Assembly (NCBI RefSeq): GCF_001559865.1 | Contig: NZ_LOHE01000038.1 | Coordinates: 123,944 to 187,943, forward strand | Direction: 5' to 3' | DNA from: Abyssisolibacter fermentans | Lineage (GTDB): Bacteria; Bacillota; Clostridia; Tissierellales; MCWD3 | DNA: 64,000 nucleotides | Shown: in pieces, positions 1-8,638 of the stretch | Layout: the number at the start of each line of letters is the position of its first letter | How positions within the stretch are numbered: the stretch's first letter is position 1 | The notes under the pieces: model-generated | Database searches by the model: none | What the model was told of the DNA's origin: nothing | Seen by the model: the letters and a program-made list of their open reading frames with translations, nothing else | Program-made: the position numbers and the translations under genes

Positions 1-25
1 AAAAAGTTAGCTAGTCTAGTGGGCA

Positions 26-1399
26 TTAATAATTCTTGATCGTTTCAAATACTGGGTCAATACCTTTCTGATACTCCTCAAAGGATGTATTTACAATAAT
101 ATCTGGTGTGAAAGTATCAACATTCTCATCTAATGGAGTAAATAGCCACCTCGAGAAAAAAATATCAAGTTTAGAATTTGGAAGCTCTAAGTAGCATGCT
201 CCACCATTTTTAAAAGGCATTTCCCCTGTCGGTTCTCCAATAGTTATTACTTCAGTCTCTTCCTTAAATCTTACAACATCATATACAGGTGCAGAAAATG
301 AACCCTTATTAACAATTACAAATAGTTTACCTTTCCTATTTATTTTATCTATATTTTTTATTTTATTTATTAAAGTACCTCCAAATTCATAACTACCACC
401 ATTATTATCACGCATATCAATTATGAATTTATCTATTTCTTTTTTCTCAAATTCGCTGAACATTTTATTTGTCAAGCTGTAAAAATCAGGTAATTCTTCA
501 ACAGTTTCATCTCTTGGAATATACTTTATTCCTTTTCCAGCTCCTTTTTGCGCTAATTTCAAGAAGTTATCTCTATTTTTATCCCAATAAATATTAAAAT
601 CAAAGTATAATATTTTTTCTTCGGGTAAATATTCATATGAGAAAAAATCATTTTTCTTCATATATATAGGTTTGTTATCTACTTTGTCTAATACAGAAAC
701 AAATTTAACATTATCAATATCTTTTACCTTTATTTCTATATCAATTTGTTCACCATTCTCTTCTTCAAAGGTAAATATTGTCTTATCATCAGCAAAATTA
801 AAATATTTAAGAATTTTAGGATGTATTATATACATTGGATTTAAAAACTTTAATCTCCATTCATTATTATGGGATATCAGTTTGTTTATTTCCTCCATAA
901 TTTTTTCAATTGAATTATTGTTTATTTTAACCAGCTTTGTTCCAAGAGCTTCTTTATACTCGGAATCTATTTCAATAGTATATAAATTATCTCCAAACCA
1001 TTTTGTTTTAATAGGATAAACTTCTTCTAAACCTGGTTGAAAGTAGATATTATAAAGGGTTTTTAGTGAAAAAACTTTTTGAATGTCTGACTCGAAATTA
1101 GCTATCATTAAATGTGCATCACCGACTAAAGTAAAAATTTCCTTTAACCTTATCTGAATTTCGATCTCATCAAGCTTAGGAATATCTTGTTTTAACTTCT
1201 CAATACGTTCATTGAACTCTTCTGCAGAAATATTTAAATATAAACCTCCATGTACCTTAGGTAAATTCTCTTGTAAGTAATTTATATCTTCAATCCACCT
1301 GTTATTCCTTTCTGAAGAATATGTAACAGTAGTTTCCTTTGTACAGCTGGCTGTAAATATTAAAATTAACATTATAAATACAACTAATATTTTCTTCAT
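26..1399 (-). CDS. S41-family peptidase-like lipoprotein
   Basis: The 457-residue product starts with a lipoprotein signal peptide (MKKILVVF...FTASC, lipobox TASC around residue 19), so it should be anchored outside the cell membrane. The C-terminal half reads like a tail-specific protease (peptidase S41) core: FIIDMRDNNGGS at about residues 330-341, then NKGSFSAPVYD at about 367-377, where the family has its nucleophile serine. The N-terminal half resembles the non-catalytic region of clostridial S41 proteins. It lies 33 bp downstream of the padR-type gene on the same strand and is probably its co-transcribed target. Activity is not proven because the serine context is divergent. The stop is close to the window edge. 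Confidence 0.75.
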   Translation of the reverse strand: MKKILVVFIMLILIFTASCTKETTVTYSSERNNRWIEDINYLQENLPKVHGGLYLNISAEEFNERIEKLKQDIPKLDEIEIQIRLKEIFTLVGDAHLMIANFESDIQKVFSLKTLYNIYFQPGLEEVYPIKTKWFGDNLYTIEIDSEYKEALGTKLVKINNNSIEKIMEEINKLISHNNEWRLKFLNPMYIIHPKILKYFNFADDKTIFTFEEENGEQIDIEIKVKDIDNVKFVSVLDKVDNKPIYMKKNDFFSYEYLPEEKILYFDFNIYWDKNRDNFLKLAQKGAGKGIKYIPRDETVEELPDFYSLTNKMFSEFEKKEIDKFIIDMRDNNGGSYEFGGTLINKIKNIDKINRKGKLFVIVNKGSFSAPVYDVVRFKEETEVITIGEPTGEMPFKNGGACYLELPNSKLDIFFSRWLFTPLDENVDTFTPDIIVNTSFEEYQKGIDPVFETIKNY

Positions 1400-1432
1400 A
1401 AATTATCCCCCTTTGAAAATTTTTATTTTGAA

Positions 1433-2002
1433 CTAACTCCTCTCTTTCATCTTGTGTAATATTTCTAGGCACTCATCACACCACGTTATATGTGTTTGAT
1501 AATTATATTGACCTCTTCGCAAGGTCATTAGGCGAAACATAAGTTCATTTGATTTATCAGGGTTATTTTGAATGTCATGATGCAAACTACGTTCAATCGA
1601 ATCCAATGCTTTTAGATATTGGATGGCTTTTTCCTTTTCAGCTAAAATTCTTTGAACATTCTCTTCTATAGAAACATTGGCTCCAAAAAACAGTTTAAAT
1701 AGCATTTCATCACGCACAGGACTTTTTTGAATAGGTTCAGATAACCAGTCCAGTAATTTTTTCTTTCCTTTCTCTGTGATTGAATAAATATTACTATTTG
1801 GTCTTGTCTCACTTAACTCAGTTTTCTTCACTACCAATTCCTCTTGCTCAAGACGTTTTAGTATTGGATAGATATGTCCATAATTTTCATTCCAAAAGTA
1901 TCCTATACTTGATTCAATAAATTTCTTAATATTGTATCCCGACTTTGGAGATATACTTAGAACTCCTAATATTGCATATTGCGTCTTATTAATTTTGGGC
2001 AT
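1433..2002 (-). CDS. PadR family transcriptional regulator
   Basis: The 189-residue protein has the PadR winged-helix N-terminus (YAILGVLSISPKSGYNIKKF, then GHIYPILKRLEQEELV) and a C-terminal helical dimerisation region (Vir-type, residues about 95-185). PadR proteins are cytosolic repressors, often of exporters or of stress and peptide-response genes. The ribosome binding site GGAGGTG lies just upstream of the ATG. The gene is followed directly by the S41-like lipoprotein gene. A perfect AT-rich dyad sits 33 bp upstream of the start, which fits autoregulation. Family assignment is firm; the target is inferred from neighbours. Confidence 0.9.
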   Translation of the reverse strand: MPKINKTQYAILGVLSISPKSGYNIKKFIESSIGYFWNENYGHIYPILKRLEQEELVVKKTELSETRPNSNIYSITEKGKKKLLDWLSEPIQKSPVRDEMLFKLFFGANVSIEENVQRILAEKEKAIQYLKALDSIERSLHHDIQNNPDKSNELMFRLMTLRRGQYNYQTHITWCDECLEILHKMKERS

Positions 2003-2034
2003 TTAAACACCTCCATAATATATATCATAATTTA

Positions 2035-2053
2035 ATATATCATAATGATATAT
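2035..2053. promoter_or_regulatory. Palindrome, probable PadR operator
   Basis: ATATATCAT-A-ATGATATAT is a perfect 9-bp dyad just upstream of the padR-type start. A partly repeated TATATCATAAT lies 14 bp nearer the gene. PadR regulators commonly bind such AT-rich dyads in their own promoters, so this is the likely operator. No -35/-10 pair is obvious. Confidence 0.5.
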
Positions 2054-2054
2054 A

Positions 2055-2512
2055 TTTGTAAATATATAGTTAATAATTAAAGTGTGAGTTTTTAACTCTT
2101 TGCTATAGATCTTCTTCGTCTTATCCATAAATAAGCTGTAAAATACCGCCGGTTAACTAATCTTTATTTAACGTCAAAAGAGATAATTTTTGTTACACTT
2201 TAAAACATAAATACCTACTATTTACAGGATAATAATTTTATAGTTAACTTTTAACTAATTATTTATGTTCTTAACATTAGGTTAATTAGGTAATACTATA
2301 ATAAAAAATTTATTTTTACAAAAGCAATTATATTACCTTAGTTTGTTTCTTAACTTAATTATTATTGACACACTCGTCACCCAAATTCAAACTATCCCCT
2401 TGTTAAAATACCAAATAAATCATCTTATATTTTGAATAATTCTATATTTTAAACCTAAACTAAATATGTAAATACTAGAATTTTAATTTTTTATCAATAT
2501 TTATGTTTATTA
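2055..2512. other. Gene-free AT-rich stretch
   Basis: I see no open frame, RNA gene or strong hairpin in this stretch between the PadR regulatory region and the phosphoribosyltransferase remnant. Confidence 0.5.
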
Positions 2513-2526
2513 AAGAGGTGGATATT

Positions 2527-2775
2527 TTGTTTATAAATAAGCTGGCATTAGAGCTTAGAAAATCAAAAATGACAATTCTATCATTCTTGCTGTACCAAAA
2601 AGAGGTATCGTAACAGCTTATGAAACAATCAAAAAATTTAGATTTCAATGGGATTTAATATAATTCCAAGAAAAATTGATTCCCTTACAATAAAGCGGGA
2701 GCCCAAGTGCAGTGACATCAGATGGAACATATTTTTTAAACGAAAAATATATAGATAAGCTTAATAACTATACTA
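2527..2775 (+). pseudogene. Phosphoribosyltransferase remnant, frameshifted and truncated
   Basis: A ribosome binding site (AGAGGTGG) precedes TTG and the reading FINKLALELRKSK. A frame change then gives NDNSIILAVPKRGIVTAYE and KKFRFQWDLI. Another change gives IIPRKID, and a third gives AVTSDGTYFLNEKYIDKL. Pieced together this is the start of a PRTase-fold protein of the type with an AVPRGG loop followed by a PRKIG-like segment. There are several indels, and the rest of the gene is missing where repeat copy A begins. The order and spacing of the motifs make chance unlikely. The function is dead in this genome. Confidence 0.6.
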
Positions 2776-2871
2776 AAGGTTTGTGTTGGATATTTTTTGA
2801 TCTGAATATTTCAATGCTTATTGTAGCTAATATGGTATTTTATATAAACAAATGAACCGTCCCTTTGTTTG
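2757..2871. repeat. Dispersed repeat family 1, copy A (partial)
   Basis: From CTTAATAACTATACT to GAACCGTCCCTTTGTTTG this stretch matches the right-hand part of the copies at 7495-7780 and 30171-30462. It begins inside the PRTase remnant. The GGGACGGTTC end (read on the minus strand) is shared by all three copies. Confidence 0.7.
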
Positions 2872-2924
2872 AGACTTAAAGTTTTCATATTCTATGAATA
2901 CGACTTAAATAATTAAATAGAAAA

Positions 2925-2992
2925 CCCTACAGGGTCAGAGTAACTAATAACAGTCAAAAGATTATTACTGCTAATCTAACCCTCTTTATTTT
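2925..2992 (-). terminator. Possible terminator of the ABC operon
   Basis: Read on the minus strand, AGGGTTAGA early in the stretch pairs with TCTGACCCT, with a partly paired AT-rich interior, and is followed by GTAGGGTTTTCT. It lies immediately after the ABC permease stop. The long imperfect stem makes this tentative. Confidence 0.4.
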
Positions 2993-2993
2993 T

Positions 2994-3731
2994 TTATGTA
3001 TTATCGCTATTCATTTTTCTTGTAAAAACTGAACCTGCAACAAATAACACGATAACAGCATAACCAATAACCCAAATCAAATCAGGTATAATTTTAGCGT
3101 ATTCTCCTGCAAGAGCATATCTGCCAGCATTAACGGCGTGAGAAAAGGGAAGCAAATAAGCAATAGTTTTGAATGCTCCACCTACCAAATCAAGGTTAAA
3201 CCAAGTACCTGAAAGCCACGCACTCAAATTTGTAAGTAATGCACCGCAAACTCCACCAACCTGTTTATCGTTGAATAAACTTCCACATAAAAGACCGATA
3301 GCAATAAATAGTATTGCTGCAGGAATCAATACAACGATAGTCAACAACAAATCAAAACTTATTTCAAGTCCTAAAATCAATGCAACAATAAAGCAAACTA
3401 TAATTTGTATAATAGCCATTGGTATAAGTGGTATCGTGTATCCTGCTATAAAATTGCTTGCTGTCATAGGAGATGTGAATAACCGAAGCATAAACGAGCT
3501 TGTTCTGTCTTTTGCAATAAGCATTCCCGAAAACAATGAAATAAAAGACAGTCCAAACACAGCGATTCCTGGTGCAAGTTGTTTTATTGCAAACAGTTCA
3601 ACAGGAATATTAGATTGAATAAGCGATAGAAGTAAAAGAAGAATAACAGGAAATCCGATTCCAAAAGCTAAATTCAGCTTATCCCTAATGATCTCTTTTG
3701 TGTTACGTAAAGCAAAAGCAAATGTTTTCAT
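2994..3731 (-). CDS. ABC-2 type transporter permease
   Basis: A 245-residue integral membrane protein with about six hydrophobic segments (FGIGFPVILLLLLSLI, GIAVFGLSFISLFSGMLIA, and others) and the conserved ABC-2 charged loop KDRTSSFMLRLFTSPM at about residues 74-89. It would form the membrane channel of a drug- or lipid-type exporter with the ATPase encoded just upstream. The two genes overlap by 4 bp (ATGA), showing translational coupling. Substrate unknown. The transporter family is clear. Confidence 0.85.
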   Translation of the reverse strand: MKTFAFALRNTKEIIRDKLNLAFGIGFPVILLLLLSLIQSNIPVELFAIKQLAPGIAVFGLSFISLFSGMLIAKDRTSSFMLRLFTSPMTASNFIAGYTIPLIPMAIIQIIVCFIVALILGLEISFDLLLTIVVLIPAAILFIAIGLLCGSLFNDKQVGGVCGALLTNLSAWLSGTWFNLDLVGGAFKTIAYLLPFSHAVNAGRYALAGEYAKIIPDLIWVIGYAVIVLFVAGSVFTRKMNSDNT

Positions 3732-4468
3732 TCAACATTGCCTCCTTCCTTACAAAGTTTAATAAACGCATCTTCAAATTTATCTACACCAGTCTTATTC
3801 ATTAGTTCTTCTGTGGTTCCAACTGCAACAAGTTTTCCTTCTGCCATTACTCCTATACGATTAGACAAAGCCTCCGCTTCTTCAAGGTAATGAGTTGTAA
3901 GAATAATTGTAATCTTACCTTTTAACATTTCGATAATTTTCCAAAGTTCACGACGGGCAAGAACATCAAGTCCAAGTGTCGGCTCGTCAAGAAACAGTAT
4001 TTGTGGCTCGGAAATCAAAGCCATTGCAATTGATAAGCGCCTCTGCCATCCACCAGATAAAGTCTTTGCTTTGCAATTTGCAATTTCTGAAAGTCCAAAT
4101 GATATAATAGTTTCTTCTGCCTTTTGTTTTGAAGTTTTAATATTATGCCCATAAATACCGCATGTGAGCTCAAGATTCTCACGTACTGTCAAATTTGGGG
4201 CAACTGCAGTTTCCTGAGGAGATACATTGATTTTTTCTTTTACTTTTATCGGGTTTGCGATTACACTGTCACCCAGCAATAACGCATCTCCACTTGTCAG
4301 TTTTGTAAGACAAGATAGCATTTTTATTGTAGTTGTTTTTCCAGCGCCGTTCACTCCGAGCAAGGAAAAAAGCTCACCTTGCTCTATTTCAAGATTTAAA
4401 GCATCAACAGCGGTTTTATTTTTATACTCTTTTGTAAGGTTAATCGTTTGAATTGCCTTCATTATCAT
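3728..4468 (-). CDS. ABC transporter ATP-binding protein (ABC-2/DrrA type)
   Basis: The protein carries Walker A GVNGAGKTT, Q-loop SPQETA, signature LSGGWQRR, Walker B ILFLDEPTLGLD and switch histidine TTHYLEEAE, and so drives the permease encoded downstream. Three ATGs lie close together at the start; the one at 4468 has the best spacing (6 nt) to AAAGG. A longer reading begins at 4474. The start overlaps the end of the AbrB-type gene by about 30 bp, so regulator, ATPase and permease form one operon. The signature has Trp after SGG, as is common in the DrrA-like group. Confidence 0.88.
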   Translation of the reverse strand: MIMKAIQTINLTKEYKNKTAVDALNLEIEQGELFSLLGVNGAGKTTTIKMLSCLTKLTSGDALLLGDSVIANPIKVKEKINVSPQETAVAPNLTVRENLELTCGIYGHNIKTSKQKAEETIISFGLSEIANCKAKTLSGGWQRRLSIAMALISEPQILFLDEPTLGLDVLARRELWKIIEMLKGKITIILTTHYLEEAEALSNRIGVMAEGKLVAVGTTEELMNKTGVDKFEDAFIKLCKEGGNVE

Positions 4469-4760
4469 CACCATCCTTTTTCATTCCTTTTATGGATTTT
4501 GCAAAGGTTAATGATTCCTCTTCGGTATGGTCTGGATAGATTTCTTTCGCTTTACCAGCGAAAATAGCATCAGCAATCTTGGCAAACACGCCATATCTTT
4601 CAATAGCAATGCCTTTCTTGGAATCGGCAAGCAAAAGTAAAGTATCACCTGGATTTATGTCGAACATATTCCTAACCTCTTTAGGAATCACAATTTGACC
4701 TTTGGGACCAACCTTGACTGAACCCATATATTTATTGTTTTCTTTTGTTTTACTTTTCAT
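4440..4760 (-). CDS. AbrB/SpoVT-type DNA-binding regulator
   Basis: The protein contains the swapped-hairpin AbrB DNA-binding domain: MGSVKVGPKGQIVIPKEVRN, then a DINPGDTLLLLAD strand region. A frame open to 4850 exists, but the ATG at 4760 is preceded by AAAGGAGG at proper spacing, giving 106 residues. The tail (about residues 60-106) is charged and may mediate dimerisation. The gene overlaps the ABC ATPase start, so this regulator probably controls the exporter operon in cis. Direct 9-bp repeats directly upstream of the gene are candidate binding sites. Confidence 0.85.
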   Translation of the reverse strand: MKSKTKENNKYMGSVKVGPKGQIVIPKEVRNMFDINPGDTLLLLADSKKGIAIERYGVFAKIADAIFAGKAKEIYPDHTEEESLTFAKSIKGMKKDGDDNEGNSND

Positions 4761-4779
4761 AATGGCCTCCTTTATCTCG

Positions 4780-4828
4780 AGATATGTATTACTTGTATAA
4801 CTTGTATAACTTATATAACATATCTTAC
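4780..4828. promoter_or_regulatory. Tandem 9-bp repeats inside an inverted repeat
   Basis: Minus-strand reading gives the units GTTATATAA, GTTATACAA, GTTATACAA and GTAATACAT in tandem, bounded by AGATATGT and ACATATCT. It lies 20-70 bp upstream of the AbrB-type start. AbrB proteins bind AT-rich repeated sites as tetramers, so this is a plausible autoregulatory operator. Confidence 0.55.
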
Positions 4829-4956
4829 ACCTATTTAGAATTTTTTGCAATAGGAAAAAACATAATTAATACGACCCATGCAAGTAAGGACAGTTTAAAG
4901 TGAGCTTTGTGTTTATTATTTACTTCTCCACTCAGTAGATATTGCCACAGAGGAAA

Positions 4957-4997
4957 GGGGTTAAAGTTGGAATTGTAGTTTTCCCACTTTAACCCCT
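4957..4997. repeat. Long hairpin in the intergenic region
   Basis: GGGGTTAAAGTTGG and CCCACTTTAACCCC form a stem of about 14 bp without a T-tract on either side. Nearby GGACAGTTTAAAGTGAG (4888) and GTCCCTGTCCCC (5037) resemble the GGGACGGT-type ends scattered through the window. It looks like a mobile-element or REP-like remnant rather than a terminator. Confidence 0.45.
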
Positions 4998-5111
4998 GAT
5001 ACTTGCTATTTAACAGTTAATTTCTCTAGCCAGACAAGTCCCTGTCCCCTTATCTGTTTCTAGTAGCTTTTTATTAAAAGTTTTGTAGCTATAAATGATC
5101 ATTGACACTCA

Positions 5112-5699
5112 TTATTTAATGTTAGTTTTAATCATTCTTTCTACTAACACTAAGTAATCTCCTTTATACTCAATACTCTTTTTAATAATTAATATTGCTA
5201 TTCCATGAACCATACTCCACAGTGTTAATGTCTTTTCCATATATAAATTTTCATCCAATTTTATTTCCTTATAGTATCTTTCTGCGCTGCCTCTAAAAAC
5301 TCCAAAGGCACTATCTTTAATATCTGGAAATTTATCATCTTCTATTTTTATCGGATATGGATTATCTGACAAAAACATAAACTTTAAATACTCTGGATTT
5401 TCCACCATAAACTTCACATATGCTTTTCCCATTTCAACAATTTGTAATTTAGGTTCATTATGATATAGCTCAGTTACCTCTAGTAATGTTATATGAAATT
5501 TTTTCCAAACCTCTTTAATAATTTCATTAATAAGTGCATCCTTATCTTTAAAGTGTTTATAGGGAGCATTATGGCTTACCCCACACATACTTGCAACTTT
5601 TCTTAACGAGAATCCCTCAATACCTTCTTTATTTAACAGTGATAATCCATTGCGTATAAGTTCTTGTTTTAAATCACCATGATGATATTTTCTACCCAC
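5112..5699 (-). CDS. TetR family transcriptional regulator
   Basis: The N-terminal TetR helix-turn-helix is clear: KYHHGDLKQELIRNG, then FSLRKVASMCGVSHNAPYKHFKDK at about residues 30-55, followed by an all-helical ligand domain. I prefer the GTG start at 5699, which has GGGAGG/AGGAAG upstream; the frame is open to an ATG at 5726 with a poor ribosome binding site. It is divergent from a flavoprotein gene whose promoter is flanked by two TetR-like operator dyads, so it very probably represses that gene. The inducer is unknown, but electrophiles or quinones would fit a flavoprotein target. Confidence 0.88.
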   Translation of the reverse strand: MGRKYHHGDLKQELIRNGLSLLNKEGIEGFSLRKVASMCGVSHNAPYKHFKDKDALINEIIKEVWKKFHITLLEVTELYHNEPKLQIVEMGKAYVKFMVENPEYLKFMFLSDNPYPIKIEDDKFPDIKDSAFGVFRGSAERYYKEIKLDENLYMEKTLTLWSMVHGIAILIIKKSIEYKGDYLVLVERMIKTNIK

Positions 5700-5766
5700 T
5701 GCTTCCTGCCTCCCTAAACTTAGCATATATTTTAAATATTACTTGATGCTAATTATAACATAATAA

Positions 5767-5820
5767 GTTGACACCGTAAACTTATTGTTGTATAATCAAA
5801 TTAATGTTTACAGTGTCAAC
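5767..5820 (+). promoter_or_regulatory. Sigma-A promoter flanked by two TetR-type operators
   Basis: TTGACA (5768-5773), a 17-bp gap and TATAAT (5791-5796) form a consensus promoter for the flavoprotein gene. GTTGACACCGTAAAC (5767-5781) and GTTTACAGTGTCAAC (5806-5820) are inverted copies of each other (14/15). Each is itself an imperfect dyad of the form GTTKAC-N3-GTMAAC. One overlaps the -35 box and the other the expected start site, an ideal arrangement for repression by the adjacent TetR protein. Confidence 0.85.
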
Positions 5821-5903
5821 ATAATGTAATAAATATATTCTAAAAAACCTACTATTCTAAAAGAATGTCTTAAATAAAATAATAAATAAAGGAGATGTTT
5901 TAA

Positions 5904-7289
5904 ATGAAAATCGTAGTTCTAAATGGAAGTCCCAAAGGTGATATAAGCGTTACTATGCAGTATATTAACTACATTCAAAAAAGATTTAAGCAACATGAAT
6001 TGAAAATAATTAATATTTCACAAAAGATTAATCAAATAGAAAAGGATAAAGAGGTTTTTGAGAGTATAATTAGCGACGTTAAATCTAGTGATGGAGTTAT
6101 TTGGGCATTCCCTCTTTACGTATTCACTGTTCATTCAAATTACCAACGCTTTATAGAATTAATTTTCGAAAGAAATGTTGAATATGCTTTCAAAGAAAAA
6201 TATACTTCAGTTCTTGCTACATCAATTCACTTTTATGACCATACTGCAGTAAATTACATAAATTCTATTTGTGATGATTTAAATATGAATTATATAGATT
6301 ATTTTTCACTGCATATGTATGATTTAAAGAAAGAAGATATAAGAAAAAATCTATTAAAATTCGCCCAGAACTATTTTAATGCAATAGAAAATAAAGTAGT
6401 TACTTTAAAAAACTACAGTCCAATAGAGTATTCTCCAATAGAATATATTCCAGAAATTATTCCTGACAAAATAGATGTTTCAAAGAAAAAAGTAGTTATA
6501 GTAACTGATTCTTTAGAAAATATTAATTTGAAAAACATGATAAATAAATTCAAAAACTCATTTTCACAAACTATAGAATTAGTTAATCTCCAAGATATAG
6601 ATATTAAAGGAGGCTGCTTAGGTTGCTTAAAATGTGGTTATAACTATGAGTGTGTTTACACTGGTAAAGATGATTTTATTGATTTTTATAATAGCAAATT
6701 AAAAACTGCGGATATAATAGTTTTTGCTGGTAACATTATATACAGACATTTATCTTCTACATGGAAAAGATTCTTTGACAGAAGCTTTTTTAATACTCAC
6801 ACTCCATCTCTTTCAGGTAAACAAATAGGGTTTATAATATCTGGTGCTTTAAGTCAAACACCTAATTTAAAACAGATATTAGAAGCCTATACGGAGTGGC
6901 AAGGATCCAATTTAGTTGGCTTCGTCACTGATGAATATGATACCAGTATAGAAATCGATAAACAATTACATGCCTTTTCACATAACCTTGTTAAATTATC
7001 AACTATAAATTACAGTAAGCCCGCCACTTTTCTTGGTGTAGCAGGTATGAAGATGTTTAGAGATGAAGTATGGGGAAAGATAAGATTTCCATTTATCGCT
7101 GATTACAAGGCTTATAAAGCACTTAATGTATATGATTTTCCACAAAAAAATTATAATTCTAGAATAACAAATTTTATATTTATGCTGTTGTGTAAATTTC
7201 CTTCCATAAGAAAAGAAATTTATTCTAACCAAATAAAACCTGGAATGATTAGGTCACTAAAAAGAATTGTAGAAGATACAACTATTTAG
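5904..7289 (+). CDS. Two-domain NAD(P)H-dependent FMN reductase/flavodoxin-fold protein
   Basis: The 461-residue protein has two flavodoxin-like halves. The first begins MKIVVLNGSPKGD, the FMN phosphate-binding loop of the NADPH-dependent FMN reductase family. The second begins near residue 195 (KKKVVIVTDSLEN) and carries a cysteine cluster GGCLGCLKCGYNYECVY at about 236-252, followed by KDDF, as in iron-sulfur-flavoprotein-like reductases. GGAGATG precedes the ATG. The gene is controlled by a strong promoter with flanking TetR-type operators, and an intrinsic terminator follows. The substrate is unknown; a TetR-inducible oxidoreductase for quinones or other electron acceptors is the simplest idea. 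Confidence 0.8.
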   Translation: MKIVVLNGSPKGDISVTMQYINYIQKRFKQHELKIINISQKINQIEKDKEVFESIISDVKSSDGVIWAFPLYVFTVHSNYQRFIELIFERNVEYAFKEKYTSVLATSIHFYDHTAVNYINSICDDLNMNYIDYFSLHMYDLKKEDIRKNLLKFAQNYFNAIENKVVTLKNYSPIEYSPIEYIPEIIPDKIDVSKKKVVIVTDSLENINLKNMINKFKNSFSQTIELVNLQDIDIKGGCLGCLKCGYNYECVYTGKDDFIDFYNSKLKTADIIVFAGNIIYRHLSSTWKRFFDRSFFNTHTPSLSGKQIGFIISGALSQTPNLKQILEAYTEWQGSNLVGFVTDEYDTSIEIDKQLHAFSHNLVKLSTINYSKPATFLGVAGMKMFRDEVWGKIRFPFIADYKAYKALNVYDFPQKNYNSRITNFIFMLLCKFPSIRKEIYSNQIKPGMIRSLKRIVEDTTI

Positions 7290-7410
7290 TGGCATTGCAA
7301 TTCATGTAACATTATTGTATTTATTTATTTTTTTAAAATGTGTATTAAGTATACTAAATTTGTTTTGCATTTTTGTTGAAGTAAATTTTCGTTTATTTAT
7401 ATATAACAAA

Positions 7411-7445
7411 AATCCCTAAAATCATATAAGATTAAGGGGTTTTTA
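7411..7445 (+). terminator. Intrinsic terminator after the flavoprotein gene
   Basis: CCCTAAAATC and GATTAAGGGG form the stem and TTTTT follows on the plus strand. Confidence 0.75.
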
Positions 7446-7494
7446 TTAATTATATTTAATTCTAGATTTTAAACCTTATCAACCATACATCCTA

Positions 7495-7780
7495 TTATTC
7501 TTGCAGTTTATCTCAATTATATTTATTTTTTTAGGTATTTTAATATTTAAGTCCATATTTCTATTAAAATGTTTTTATTTTCTAATAATTCTATTTATCT
7601 TTTCTTATATATCACCTCTACTATTATTCATCTTTAATTTTTTACTATTGAACCGTTCCCTTAAGACTTAATAACTATACTGAAAGTTTTATGTTGTATA
7701 TATTTTTTGAACCATATTTTTAGCCTTATTGTAGTTTATATGGTATTTTATACAAACAAATGAACCGTCCCTTTGTTTGC
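7495..7780. repeat. Dispersed repeat family 1, copy B
   Basis: About 286 bp, from TTATTCTTGCAGTTTATC to GAACCGTCCCTTTGTTTGC, matches 30171-30462 along its length and 2757-2871 over its right part. GAACCGTTCCC (7650) and GAACCGTCCC (7762) occur inside. No intact ORF is seen on either strand; minus-strand stop-ridden frames resemble an eroded coding region. Confidence 0.75.
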
Positions 7781-7915
7781 CCTTAAGGAGCTTTTTCAAT
7801 CATTACATATATTTGTGTCAGATAATATTTTTGCAACCTCAATTTTTTTAAATTGAAGTACATTTCTTAAAATAGAGCATATGATATATTAAAACCTATG
7901 AAAGGAATGACCAAT

Positions 7916-8476
7916 ATGTATAATGGTTATGAGCCATATCCATACTACGTTGACACATCAATGTATAACTTAAATAATATATATAATGTTTATAGAAGGT
8001 ATCCATGTCCTTACTGGGTTAATCCACCAATGTATAACCCATACTATTGGTTTATTGAATTGAAGGATTATGGGCCAGATCCGTTCGTAGTAAATATTGA
8101 GAAAGCTACTAAGCAAAATAATACTTTTCGTACCGCTTTATGGACAGGAGATAATTTGCAAGTTACATTAATGAGTATTAAGCCTGGTGAGGACATAGGA
8201 TTAGAAGTTCATCCCACAGTTGATCAATTCATACGTATTGAAGAAGGTCAAGGAATTGTTCAAATGGGCGATAGTAAAGATAAGTTGGATTTTCAAGAAG
8301 AAGTCTATGATGATTATGCAATCATGATACCTGCTGGTAAATGGCACAATGTAATCAATACGGGTAATAAACCGCTTAAATTGTATACTATCTATGCGCC
8401 ACCTGAGCATCCACGTGGTACGGTTCATGAAACAAAAGAAGATGCAGAAGCTGCTGAAAAAAAGTACGGCCAATAA
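7916..8476 (+). CDS. Cupin domain protein with Tyr/Pro/Asn-rich N-terminus
   Basis: The first ~45 residues are a low-complexity tyrosine-, proline- and asparagine-rich tail, of a kind seen on some spore-coat-like or surface proteins. Residues ~60-165 form a single cupin barrel with motif 1 PGEDIGLEVHPTVDQFIRIE and motif 2 IPAGKWHNVIN. In motif 1 the first metal histidine is replaced by Glu, typical of this subgroup. The ATG at 7916 is used because AAAGGA lies 9 nt upstream; a longer frame starts at 7898. A terminator follows. The ligand and reaction are unknown. Confidence 0.8.
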   Translation: MYNGYEPYPYYVDTSMYNLNNIYNVYRRYPCPYWVNPPMYNPYYWFIELKDYGPDPFVVNIEKATKQNNTFRTALWTGDNLQVTLMSIKPGEDIGLEVHPTVDQFIRIEEGQGIVQMGDSKDKLDFQEEVYDDYAIMIPAGKWHNVINTGNKPLKLYTIYAPPEHPRGTVHETKEDAEAAEKKYGQ

Positions 8477-8492
8477 TATCAAAAGAATCTGC

Positions 8493-8541
8493 AAAAACAG
8501 CTTTCTAGTGTAAGATCAAATTATCATGGGAGGCTGTTTTT
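8493..8541 (+). terminator. Intrinsic terminator after the cupin gene
   Basis: AAACAGC and GCTGTTT bracket an imperfect stem, followed by TTTTTTT on the plus strand. Confidence 0.7.
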
Positions 8542-8570
8542 TTTATGGCAAGAAGACATAATTTTATAAG

Positions 8571-8620
8571 ATGGGACGGTTTGGAGTGAACCCATTTAAG
8601 TGTACGATTTGAGTACGGTT
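8571..8620. repeat. GGGACGGTTTGGAGTGAACCC repeat, copy 1
   Basis: This ~50-bp stretch is repeated in inverted orientation at 22722-22775, with extended similarity through AGTGTAYGATT and GTACG. It is preceded by a short open frame beginning MARRHNF, reminiscent of REP-associated transposase starts, which ends at once. It is probably the end of a decayed mobile element. Confidence 0.6.
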
Positions 8621-8638
8621 TAAATTGCTAGATTTTTC

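Noticed and set aside
6999..7232. 77-codon minus-strand frame inside the flavoprotein gene
   Set aside because: Shadow of the well-supported plus-strand flavoprotein frame.
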